Below are positions 5,366 through 12,451 of a stretch of 12,519 bases of DNA, piece by piece. The position numbers and the translations under genes were made by a program. The stretch covers positions 1 through 12,519 of the forward strand of contig CANQWZ010000036.1 in the NCBI GenBank assembly GCA_947627685.1, in the 5' to 3' direction. This stretch comes from an uncultured Bacilli bacterium. GTDB taxonomy: Bacteria > Bacillota_I > Bacilli_A > ML615J-28 > CAG-313. The notes beneath the pieces are model-generated. The model was not told the DNA's origin, made no database searches, and worked only from the letters and a program-made list of their open reading frames with translations. The stretch's first letter is position 1; each line of letters opens with the position of its first letter.

Positions 5366-7156
5366 TTATTTTGTAAAATTGCTTTTAGCACTATAAGAAG
5401 TATGTAATAATTTATGAGCAAGATGACTATTAGGTTCTTTTAAGAAATCTTTGTATACTTCTATAATAGTAGGATTTTCATGTGATTTATGAAGTTTAGC
5501 ACCTTTATCAATTTCATATAAAACATTAGCACGAAGTTTTCTTACATCTACTTCTTCTTGACGTTTAGCATTAACAATTGGTTGACCACCACCATTAATG
5601 CAACCACCAGTACATGCCATTACTTCAATGAAATGATATTGTTTTTTGCCTTCTTTAATTCTTCTAAACATTTCAGGCATATTAACAGTACCATGAACAA
5701 CAGCGATGTTAACATCAAGACCAGCTATTTTAATAGTGGTTTCTTTTATGCCATCATCAACGCCACGAACACCTGAAAAATCAAGGTTATCAGCGTGTTC
5801 TGGATCAAGTTTATAAGCAACTGTTCTAAGGGCTGCTTCCATAACACCACCTGTTGCACCAAAGATAACACCAGCACCTGTATATTTAGCAAGTGGGCTT
5901 GTTGGTGTATAATCTTCTAAATTGTTAAAATCAATACCATTACGTTTAACAAGACGAGCATATTCTCTTGTTGTTAAAACATAATCAATATCGCGAAGAC
6001 CATCATTTTCCATTTCAGGACGATGTGCTTCGTATTTTTTAGCAATACAAGGCATAATTGATACAATTTTTACTTTGCTAGGATCAACACCAATTTTTTT
6101 AGCATAATAATGTTTAGTAATTGAACCTTGCATTTGTTGAGGTGATTTACAAGTAGAAAGATTATCTAAATATTCAGGATAATAATGTTCAATATAACGA
6201 ATCCATCCTGGTGAACATGAAGTAATCATTGGGAATACTACTTTTTCACCCTTTAAGAATTTATTTAAACGTCCAATAAATTCAGTTCCCTCTTCCATAA
6301 TGGTAAGATCAGCACCAAAGTTAACATCGGTAACATCATCAAAACCAAGTTCTTTTAAGGAAGCATAAATTTTGCCTTCACAGTTAGTGCCAATTTCATT
6401 GCCAAATTCTTCGCCAAGCGCAGCACGAACAGCTGGAGCAAATGTTGCTACTAAATAATTTTCATGATTATTAAGTTCTTCTTCAACTAAATCAATTTGT
6501 TCTTTTTCATGAATAGCACCTGTTGGACAAGCTTGGATACATTTACCACAATATATGCAACCAGCATCTTCAATATCGTGATTCAAAGCCGTACCTACAC
6601 AAGTTACAAAACCTCTTTCATTGAAATTAAGTACACCAGTTCCGGCTAATTTTTCACAAGCACTAATACATCTACCGCAAAGAACACATTTTGATGAATC
6701 AAAAACGATAGCATCACTTTCATTGATGATAGGAAGTTTTTTAGCAAATTCACCAGATTCAGCCATTTTGTTATCAATAGAAAATCTTCTTAGTAAAGCA
6801 AGTAATTCACAGTTATGTTCTCTAGGACATTTCCAACAATCAAAACGATGGTTCGCAGCAATCAATTCTAAAGTTTGACGTACTGATGTTCTTACTCGTT
6901 TAGAATTAGTATATATCTTAGCAGTACCTTCACGGTTTAAAATAGAACCAACTGTTACAGTACATGAATTTTTAAGTGAACGCATACCTTCAATTTCAAC
7001 TACACATACACGACAAGATGAGTTTTCATTGATGCCTTTTAAGAAACAAAGACGAGGAATATCAATACCTATGGTTTCTGCAGCTTCCATAATGGTATAA
7101 TTAGCTGGAACTTCGGCAACTTTATTATTAATTGTGATTTTAACTAAATTTTCCAT
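5366..7156 (-). CDS. hndD: [FeFe]-hydrogenase catalytic subunit, HndD/HydA type
   Basis: Catalytic H2-forming or H2-oxidising subunit of a cytosolic NAD(P)-linked hydrogenase. Its 596 residues carry, in order, a plant-type [2Fe-2S] domain (Cys37, 48, 51, 65), a His-ligated [4Fe-4S] site (His103, Cys107, 110, 116), two [4Fe-4S] sites (Cys157/160/163/167 and 200/203/206/210), and the H-cluster domain. The H-cluster motifs are TSCSPGW (312-318), MPCIAKKYE (368-376) and EVMACTGGC (511-519), with Cys370, 515 and 519 as expected ligands. The end (about 535-588) matches the fused iron-hydrogenase small-subunit domain. TSCSPGW has Ser where CpI-type enzymes have a second Cys; I recall this form in other HndD proteins and do not read it as inactivating. 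It is last in the operon, behind a clear AGGAGG site and directly before the terminator. Maturation needs HydE/F/G, not encoded here. Confidence 0.96.
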   Translation of the reverse strand: MENLVKITINNKVAEVPANYTIMEAAETIGIDIPRLCFLKGINENSSCRVCVVEIEGMRSLKNSCTVTVGSILNREGTAKIYTNSKRVRTSVRQTLELIAANHRFDCWKCPREHNCELLALLRRFSIDNKMAESGEFAKKLPIINESDAIVFDSSKCVLCGRCISACEKLAGTGVLNFNERGFVTCVGTALNHDIEDAGCIYCGKCIQACPTGAIHEKEQIDLVEEELNNHENYLVATFAPAVRAALGEEFGNEIGTNCEGKIYASLKELGFDDVTDVNFGADLTIMEEGTEFIGRLNKFLKGEKVVFPMITSCSPGWIRYIEHYYPEYLDNLSTCKSPQQMQGSITKHYYAKKIGVDPSKVKIVSIMPCIAKKYEAHRPEMENDGLRDIDYVLTTREYARLVKRNGIDFNNLEDYTPTSPLAKYTGAGVIFGATGGVMEAALRTVAYKLDPEHADNLDFSGVRGVDDGIKETTIKIAGLDVNIAVVHGTVNMPEMFRRIKEGKKQYHFIEVMACTGGCINGGGQPIVNAKRQEEVDVRKLRANVLYEIDKGAKLHKSHENPTIIEVYKDFLKEPNSHLAHKLLHTSYSAKSNFTK

Positions 7157-7167
7157 TATGATACCTC

Positions 7168-8961
7168 CTATTCAACCACAATTGCGCCTTTAGGACAACC
7201 TTTTACGCAACTGCCACATTTAATACATTTAGCAGGGTCAATATGATGCTTACCTTTGATTTCACCACTGATAGCATCTGCTGGGCAATTTCTCTTACAT
7301 TTGCCACAACCGATGCACGCATCAGTAACAACAAAAGTAAGTAAGGCTTTACATACACCTGCAGGGCATTTTTTATCAACAACGTGTGCTATATATTCAT
7401 CTTTAAAATTAGCAAGCGTTGAAAGTACAGGATTTGGAGCACTTTGACCAAGACCACAAAGTGATGAATCTTTAATCATATGTGCTAAACTTTCTAATTT
7501 ATCTAAATCTTCAAGTGTACCTTTACCTTCGGTAATCTTCTTTAGAATCTCTAACATACGTTTAGTTCCTTCACGACAAGGTGTACACTTACCACAAGAT
7601 TCATCAACTGTAAAGTCTAAGAAGAATCTAGCAACGTCAACCATACAGTTATTTTCATCCATAACAATCATACCGCCTGATCCCATCATCGAACCTAAGG
7701 CAACTAAATTATCATAATCAATTGGTGTATCCAAATGTTTAGCAGTTAAGCATCCACCTGATGGACCTCCTGTTTGAACGGCTTTGAAAGCTTTACCATT
7801 AGGGCAACCACCACCAATATCATAAATAACTTCTCTTAATGTTGTACCCATAGGGATTTCAACAAGACCTGTGTTTTTAATTTTGCCACCAAGAGCAAAT
7901 ACTTTAGTACCTTTTGATTTTTCTGTACCAATTGAAGAAAACCATTCCCAACCATTAAGAATAATAACTGGAACATTAGCAAGTGTTTCAACATTATTGA
8001 TAATAGTAGGTTTACCCCAAAGACCCTTTTGTGCAGGGAAAGGAGGTTTATTTCTTGGCATACCACGTTCACCTTCAATAGATGCTATTAAGGCTGTTTC
8101 TTCACCACAAACAAAGGCACCAGCACCAAGTCTTACATCAATATCAAAGTTAAAACCACTACCAAAAATATCTTCACCTAAAAGACCATATTCTCTTGCT
8201 TGATTAATGGCAAAACGAAGACGTTCTACAGCAACAGGATATTCAGCTCTAATATATACATAACCCATTGAAGCCCCAATTGCATATCCCGCAATTGCCA
8301 TAGCCTCAATTACGCTATGAGGATCACCTTCTAAAACAGAACGATCCATGAAAGCGCCTGGGTCACCTTCGTCCGCATTACAAATTACATATTTTTGATC
8401 AGCTTGATTTTTGGCACAAAGTTCCCATTTTAAACCGGTTGGGAAACCTCCACCTCCACGGCCACGAAGACCAGATTTTTTCATAATATCAATTACTTGT
8501 TCTGGTGTATATTCGGTTAAACATTTACCTAAAGCTTGATAAGCATTTCTACCAATCGCTTCATTAATGTCAAAAGGATTAATCATACCACAATTACGTA
8601 GGGCAATACGAAGTTGTTTATTATAAAAGCCTACCTCACCAAAAGATTTGATTTTAGCAAGTTCATCTTCGGTAGCTTCTTTATAGGCTTTTGGTTCATA
8701 AATACGACCCTTTAGTAAATGTTCTGAACAAATTTTTGGAACATCATCAACACTAACATGGGAATAGAAAGTTTGATCAGGATATACAATAACAATTGGG
8801 CCTCTTTCACAAAGACCAAAACATCCTGTTTGAATTACTTGAATCTCATTATCAAGACCAAGAGCTTTTATATTTTCAACGAAAGCTTCTTTAATTTTAT
8901 CTGATTTTGATGATAGGCACCCTGTGCCACCACATACTAATACTTGTGCACGTACTAACAT
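7168..8961 (-). CDS. hndC: NADH-binding flavoprotein subunit, HndC/HydB (NuoF-like)
   Basis: Diaphorase subunit that exchanges electrons between NAD(P)H, FMN and iron-sulfur clusters; in trimeric and tetrameric bifurcating hydrogenases it also connects to ferredoxin. Its 597 residues show an N-terminal thioredoxin-like [2Fe-2S] domain (Cys10, 15, 47, 51), the NuoF FMN/NADH domain with GRGGGGFPTG (167-176), NADEGDPGAF (195-204) and GAGAFVCGEETA (279-290), an SLBB-like segment (about 350-400), the NuoF [4Fe-4S] site (Cys456, 459, 462, 502), the linker CPAGVC (532-537) and two C-terminal [4Fe-4S] ferredoxin sites (Cys549/552/555/559 and 579/582/585/589). All expected ligands are present. It lies 11 bp from hndD and 9 bp from hndB. 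Confidence 0.96.
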   Translation of the reverse strand: MLVRAQVLVCGGTGCLSSKSDKIKEAFVENIKALGLDNEIQVIQTGCFGLCERGPIVIVYPDQTFYSHVSVDDVPKICSEHLLKGRIYEPKAYKEATEDELAKIKSFGEVGFYNKQLRIALRNCGMINPFDINEAIGRNAYQALGKCLTEYTPEQVIDIMKKSGLRGRGGGGFPTGLKWELCAKNQADQKYVICNADEGDPGAFMDRSVLEGDPHSVIEAMAIAGYAIGASMGYVYIRAEYPVAVERLRFAINQAREYGLLGEDIFGSGFNFDIDVRLGAGAFVCGEETALIASIEGERGMPRNKPPFPAQKGLWGKPTIINNVETLANVPVIILNGWEWFSSIGTEKSKGTKVFALGGKIKNTGLVEIPMGTTLREVIYDIGGGCPNGKAFKAVQTGGPSGGCLTAKHLDTPIDYDNLVALGSMMGSGGMIVMDENNCMVDVARFFLDFTVDESCGKCTPCREGTKRMLEILKKITEGKGTLEDLDKLESLAHMIKDSSLCGLGQSAPNPVLSTLANFKDEYIAHVVDKKCPAGVCKALLTFVVTDACIGCGKCKRNCPADAISGEIKGKHHIDPAKCIKCGSCVKGCPKGAIVVE

Positions 8962-8970
8962 TTCTTACAC

Positions 8971-9345
8971 CTACTTTGCTTTTTTAATTACTTCTAATGT
9001 TTTATCAGTTACAACTTTACCACCAATTAAATGTTGTTCAACAATAGTTGCAACATCATCAACATGAACTTCTGCGTAAGTTGTACGATTACCATCAGCG
9101 TCAAACACTTCAACAACAGGTTCAAGTGCACATTCACCAAGACATCCAACTTGGGTAACAGTAACATTATCCAATCCTTTTTCACTAACCATTTCGACAA
9201 ATTTTGCTAAAACGGGTCTTGCTCCAGCAGTAATACCACATGTTGCCATCCCTACAGCAACACGATAGCCATTTTTAGCAGTACGTAGATTAATGCGATT
9301 GGCAGCTTCTTCTCTAATTTTCTTTAGTTCGGCTAAACTTTTCAT
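8971..9345 (-). CDS. hndB: HndB-like thioredoxin-fold ferredoxin subunit
   Basis: Small iron-sulfur or structural subunit of the Hnd hydrogenase, 124 residues. After a charged N-terminal helix, the thioredoxin-like ferredoxin fold carries ATCGITAGAR (35-43) and GCLGEC (67-72). Only three cysteines of the usual four are visible (36, 68, 72); Ala40 and neighbours occupy the place of the missing one. As I recall, other HndB proteins have the same TCGIxAGAR form, so this is a family trait and not a mutation, but it leaves open whether a normal [2Fe-2S] cluster binds. A 54-bp gap with only an AGAGG ribosome site and no clear promoter separates it from the upstream ATPase gene. Confidence 0.88.
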   Translation of the reverse strand: MKSLAELKKIREEAANRINLRTAKNGYRVAVGMATCGITAGARPVLAKFVEMVSEKGLDNVTVTQVGCLGECALEPVVEVFDADGNRTTYAEVHVDDVATIVEQHLIGGKVVTDKTLEVIKKAK

Positions 9346-9399
9346 ACTTTTCCTCTACTTTCTTTTACTTAAAATAATTACTTTTTATATTAACGATTA

Positions 9400-9936
9400 T
9401 CACTTTGATAATCCTTCATTTATATATTCTTTAAGCCATGTAGCAATAGCATTATCAGATAGTGGCACACCATCTAATATTTTTTTTATTTCTTTTGTAT
9501 CAATAACAAAAGGTTTTTGGTTTTCATCTTTAAAAGTAACATCAGCCAAGATATCACATTCATAAGGATTCATCATCAAAACAAAGATTGTTTCAGCTAA
9601 ATCACCTAGGGGAATGGCATCAATATGGTTGGTATACATCAAGGCATAAATAGTAGTACCTATCTTTTCTTTTGAAGTAATTTCAAAACTACCACCTGTT
9701 TGCAAACAAGTTTGTTTAAAAAGCGGGATACCTAGACCTACTTTTCTAGTTGTTCTTGATGTGTAAAAGGGATTTTCAACTTGGCTTAAAACTTCTTTGC
9801 TCATACCACATCCATTATCAGTAATCCAAATTTTAATATCATTTTCTTCTTCTACTATTTTAATTTGAACATATGTGGCACCAGCTTTAAAACCATTAGT
9901 TGCTACATCTAATATATGAAGTGATAAATCAATCAT
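9400..9936 (-). CDS. GHKL-fold ATP-binding protein of the hydrogenase operon
   Basis: Soluble 178-residue protein of the histidine-kinase-like ATPase fold with no sensor or dimerisation domain. Visible are an N-box (DVATNGFKAGA, 10-20, with Asn14), a G1 box DNGCGM (40-45), FYTSR (57-61) and a G2 box GLGIP (67-71). The position four before Asn14, often the catalytic Glu in GHKL ATPases, is Asp10, so catalysis may be altered. A C-terminal part (about 105-178) has no recognised domain. Its ATG overlaps the TGA stop of the PHP gene (ATGA), so translation is coupled. I recall this gene type next to hndB in many clostridial hydrogenase operons; its role is not established. It may sense nucleotides or phosphorylate an operon partner (inference). 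Confidence 0.85.
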   Translation of the reverse strand: MIDLSLHILDVATNGFKAGATYVQIKIVEEENDIKIWITDNGCGMSKEVLSQVENPFYTSRTTRKVGLGIPLFKQTCLQTGGSFEITSKEKIGTTIYALMYTNHIDAIPLGDLAETIFVLMMNPYECDILADVTFKDENQKPFVIDTKEIKKILDGVPLSDNAIATWLKEYINEGLSK

Positions 9937-10646
9937 TTTCTTTTTTCCTTAAGTGCCCTAAACAAATCATCAATTGTTAGGTTTTCTAATTCAATGGCAT
10001 TTACAGCCTCAGATATATCAGTAATTTGGTGAGCATCTGAATTTCTTATTATTCGGTAAGGTAGATGTGCTAATTTATCTTCTATTTTGTTAATGTCATA
10101 CATAGCATTTACTTCAATAGCATCGAAAACATCACTATAAATGGTTTGTAGTTTTTCAAAAATCGTGTCACCATATTTTTCAATATGAGCAAGAATCATT
10201 ATGCCATCTAAACCTTTGATGATTTTTTTTAAGTCTAATAAAGCAATATTAGATGAACCCATTAGACTTATTTGATAATTATTAACAATATTGTCAAATT
10301 CATCAAAAATATTTTGTTCACCATATATTTGTTCATCATGCATTTTTTTATCTAAATAAACATTTAAAGCCTTTTGAAATTTACTAGCTATATCAAAAGT
10401 TTTAAACAAACATACAACATGATATTTTTCTTTAACTTCAATTTCAGCACCTGGTACTATTAACATCTCATAACTATCTTTGAGTTCTTTGATTGCTTCA
10501 AGCTGTAAAGTTGAATTATGATCAGTAATAGCAATGATATTTAATTCTTTAAGAAAAGCCATATTTAAAATATTGTTAGGACTCATTAAGATATCAGCAC
10601 AAGGCGAAAGAGCAGTGTGGATATGTAAATCATAAAAATATTTCAT
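9933..10646 (-). CDS. PHP domain metal-dependent phosphoesterase
   Basis: Predicted hydrolase of 237 residues with the PHP metal-binding fold. Motifs run in order: DLHIHTALSPC (His8, His10), ITDHN (Asp42, His43), GAEIE (Glu68), HVV (His76), LAHIEK (His154) and RNSDAH (Asp204, His206). The ligand set for a two- or three-metal centre is complete, so it is probably catalytically competent. Relatives hydrolyse nucleotide 3'-phosphates, histidinol phosphate or other phosphomonoesters; the substrate here cannot be told. It overlaps both neighbours by 4 bp (ATGA at each end), so it is tightly coupled to the DRTGG-like gene upstream and the GHKL gene downstream. This suggests phosphate-based signalling linked to hydrogenase, which remains inference. 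Confidence 0.9.
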   Translation of the reverse strand: MKYFYDLHIHTALSPCADILMSPNNILNMAFLKELNIIAITDHNSTLQLEAIKELKDSYEMLIVPGAEIEVKEKYHVVCLFKTFDIASKFQKALNVYLDKKMHDEQIYGEQNIFDEFDNIVNNYQISLMGSSNIALLDLKKIIKGLDGIMILAHIEKYGDTIFEKLQTIYSDVFDAIEVNAMYDINKIEDKLAHLPYRIIRNSDAHQITDISEAVNAIELENLTIDDLFRALKEKRK

Positions 10647-10972
10647 AACTCATAAATCTTACGAATAACATCAACTACATTATATTTGGTACTAATTATA
10701 ACTATTTTTTCATCATCAGCTTTACTAATCATTTCACTAGAAGGCTTAGTATCTTCTGCGAAAACAATAACTGGCATATCTAATAAACTGGCAACAGCTA
10801 TTGCATTCATATTAGCCATAATGGTTAAAAATAAATTATTTTCTTTAGCATGAGCCATAACATGGCTTAATAAGTCTCCCGCATAAACACCATCAAATGT
10901 AGCATTAGTTACCTTTTTAGTAAGAACTTCTCCTTTGATTTTATCTAATATGTCTAATACTTGCATATACAT
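10643..10972 (-). CDS. DRTGG-like domain protein (second copy, Cys-free)
   Basis: Small soluble protein of 109 residues related to the DRTGG fold: AGDLLSHVMAHA (31-42), an LTIMANMNAIAVA core (49-61), then a strand-helix ending IIST (92-95). It lacks the literal DRTGG string and has no cysteine. DRTGG domains also occur beside CBS domains and in phosphotransacetylase-like proteins, where they are thought to regulate or bind ligand, but no biochemical role is established. AAAGGA lies six bases before the ATG at 10972; another ATG two codons on is possible. It starts 9 bp after the RsbW-like gene and overlaps the PHP gene by 4 bp. Confidence 0.8.
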   Translation of the reverse strand: MYMQVLDILDKIKGEVLTKKVTNATFDGVYAGDLLSHVMAHAKENNLFLTIMANMNAIAVASLLDMPVIVFAEDTKPSSEMISKADDEKIVIISTKYNVVDVIRKIYEL

Positions 10973-10981
10973 TAATTTCCT

Positions 10982-11398
10982 TTAATTAAAATTAATAGTA
11001 ATATCTAAAATGGTCCCTTTAGGTGATGATGTAAGATTAAAAATATCACTAGCATTTTTGATATTCATAAGTCCCATCCCTGCTCCGAAACCATAATAAA
11101 TTGCTTGGGTATTAGCAGTTGAAAAGCCGGGTTGAATGGCTTGTTCAATATCTTCAATACCAGGACCGGTATCTTCAAAAACAACTCTAATTTTATCATC
11201 ATCAATAAAGTATGAGCATGTACCACCATAAGAATGGATTACTACATTTATCTCTGCTTCGTATACCGCAATAGATACTCTTTTGATAATGTGTTTAGGT
11301 ATGTTTTTTCCAATTAAAGTTTTTTTGATATTGCTAGATACGCTCCCCGCATTTTCTAAATCCATTGCTTCAATTGTAAATTTACCACTATTTTCCAT
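10982..11398 (-). CDS. RsbW/SpoIIAB-like GHKL ATPase (anti-sigma or switch-kinase type)
   Basis: Predicted ATP-binding protein of 138 residues in the family of anti-sigma factor serine kinases. The N-box is EAEINVVIHS (47-56), with Glu47 in the SpoIIAB-type catalytic position and Asn51 for Mg. The G1 box is DTGPGI (76-81), with QPGFSTA (89-95) in the ATP lid and GFGAGMGL (103-110) as G2. All parts needed to bind ATP and phosphorylate a partner are present. No sigma factor, STAS antagonist or PP2C phosphatase is in the window, so its target is probably not a classical sigma factor but a product of this operon (inference). Its ATG overlaps the preceding TAA stop by one base (TAATG), implying coupled translation. 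Confidence 0.87.
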   Translation of the reverse strand: MENSGKFTIEAMDLENAGSVSSNIKKTLIGKNIPKHIIKRVSIAVYEAEINVVIHSYGGTCSYFIDDDKIRVVFEDTGPGIEDIEQAIQPGFSTANTQAIYYGFGAGMGLMNIKNASDIFNLTSSPKGTILDITINFN

Positions 11399-11772
11399 TA
11401 TAAATCGCTTAATCCTTTTATTCCGGCATTATATAACTTGCCACATACCGAAAATGATACATCATTTGTACCAAGAACAATGATGTTTGAATTATATGCT
11501 TGTTCTAAAACTTGTTGTGATGGCACTTTACCTCTAGTAATTAATATGGCTGCGAAATCTAACATTTCAGCTGTTCTAATACTTTGCATTGTAACATTAC
11601 CAGTTATTAAAATACCAGCCTCACAAAAGCCTTCGGGTGCTTCTCTTAATACCATAAGAGCATCACTCATTAAATCACCACTGAAAGCATATTTTAATTC
11701 AAAATCTTCTTTTTGAATGGGAGGTGTAAGTTCTTTGCCTCTAATTACTTCCACAATTTTTTGAACTGTCAT
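11398..11772 (-). CDS. DRTGG domain protein of the hydrogenase operon (first copy)
   Basis: Small soluble protein of 124 residues with a recognisable DRTGG-family pattern: FSGDLMSDAL (30-39), ITGNVTMQSIRTAEM (56-70), ITRGK (78-82), and C-terminal VCGKLYNAGIKGL (109-121) with Cys110. I recall very similar proteins after the NuoE-like gene in clostridial and Thermotogales hydrogenase operons; none has an established function. Together with the second DRTGG-like gene it brackets the RsbW-like kinase, suggesting that the three interact (inference). It begins 3 bp after hndA and overlaps the next gene by one base. AGGAT precedes the ATG. Confidence 0.85.
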   Translation of the reverse strand: MTVQKIVEVIRGKELTPPIQKEDFELKYAFSGDLMSDALMVLREAPEGFCEAGILITGNVTMQSIRTAEMLDFAAILITRGKVPSQQVLEQAYNSNIIVLGTNDVSFSVCGKLYNAGIKGLSDL

Positions 11773-11775
11773 ATT

Positions 11776-12258
11776 TTATCCTGTATACTTTTCGTAAACT
11801 TCACGAGCTACTTTAACATTAGATGTACCATATACTTCATCATCTACTGTAAATACTGGCGCAAGGCCACAAGCACCAATGCATCTAGTTTCCATTAAAG
11901 TAAAGTTACCATCTTCGGTTGTTTGGTTAGCATCTATTTTTAATAATTTTTTAAATTCATCAATAACCGATTGTGAACCTCTTACATAGCATGCAGTACC
12001 TAGACAAACACCAATAACATGTTTTCCCTTAGGTTCTAAAGTGAAACGTGAATAGAAAGTAACAACGCCATTGATTTTAGCGATGCTTTCGCCTAATTCT
12101 TCAGCGATAATTTTTTGTACTTCAAGGGGAATGCAACCAAAAATAGTTTGGGCATCATGTAAAGTTGGCATTAGAGGACCTGGTTTTTCTTTGTGTTCTT
12201 TAATTTTTGCTTTTAATAACTTAATTTGGTCTTCTGACATTTCTAATTTAACTGACAT
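11776..12258 (-). CDS. hndA: HndA/NuoE-like [2Fe-2S] subunit of NAD(P)-linked hydrogenase
   Basis: Electron-transfer subunit of 160 residues homologous to NuoE/HydC: an N-terminal helical bundle (about 5-65) and a thioredoxin-like [2Fe-2S] domain with Cys85, Cys90, Cys126 and Cys130 in CLGTAC and CIGAC settings. GVVTFYSRF (64-72) before the cluster domain is a strong NuoE signature. It partners with the HndC flavoprotein. It is the first gene of the operon, with AGGAGG (12265-12270) before the ATG and a promoter 27 bp upstream. The structural subunits are split: hndA leads, five accessory genes follow, and hndBCD close the operon. Confidence 0.95.
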   Translation of the reverse strand: MSVKLEMSEDQIKLLKAKIKEHKEKPGPLMPTLHDAQTIFGCIPLEVQKIIAEELGESIAKINGVVTFYSRFTLEPKGKHVIGVCLGTACYVRGSQSVIDEFKKLLKIDANQTTEDGNFTLMETRCIGACGLAPVFTVDDEVYGTSNVKVAREVYEKYTG

Positions 12259-12284
12259 TTTAAACCTCCTAAATTAACATACAT

Positions 12285-12313
12285 ATTATAGCACAAGGCC
12301 ATTTTTTTTTCAA
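12285..12313 (-). promoter_or_regulatory. Strong promoter of the hydrogenase operon
   Basis: Minus strand: TTGAAA (12308-12313), 17-bp spacer, then TGCTATAAT, an extended -10 (hexamer 12285-12290). The start site falls near 12278, giving a leader of only about 20 nt. I see no palindrome resembling a Rex or Crp/Fnr site around it. Confidence 0.82.
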
Positions 12314-12396
12314 ATATTATAAACTAAATTTTAGAAAGCCTTTATTTTTTTATTTTTTTCTATACAATTATTTCCTATTATAACAATTACTAGCAA

Positions 12397-12437
12397 AAAA
12401 AGACAATTCTAAAAATTAACTTAAGAATTGTCTTTTT
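12397..12437 (-). terminator. Rho-independent terminator upstream of the hydrogenase promoter
   Basis: AAAAAGACAATTCT (12397-12410) and AGAATTGTCTTTTT (12424-12437) form a 14-bp stem with a 13-nt loop. The minus-strand exit has a run of seven T (12395-12401), so it best terminates the minus-strand transcript arriving from the right edge. The plus-strand exit has five T and could also work. Confidence 0.8.
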
Positions 12438-12451
12438 AGATATTATGGATA

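Noticed and set aside
7836..8203. ORFs of 80 and 110 residues overlapping hndC in other frames, suggesting a frameshift
   Set aside because: hndC is continuous with all domains in order, so these are shadow frames.
9400..9402. UGA as tryptophan (Mycoplasma-type code), since this gene ends TGA-TAA
   Set aside because: UGA serves as stop in the ATGA overlaps at 9933 and 10643, and the Trp codons checked in the hydrogenase gene are TGG with no in-frame TGA in long genes.
12259..12437. Riboswitch leader directly controlling the hydrogenase operon through the 12397-12437 terminator
   Set aside because: A strong independent promoter at 12285-12313 lies between the terminator and hndA, so attenuation would not be needed for the main transcript.
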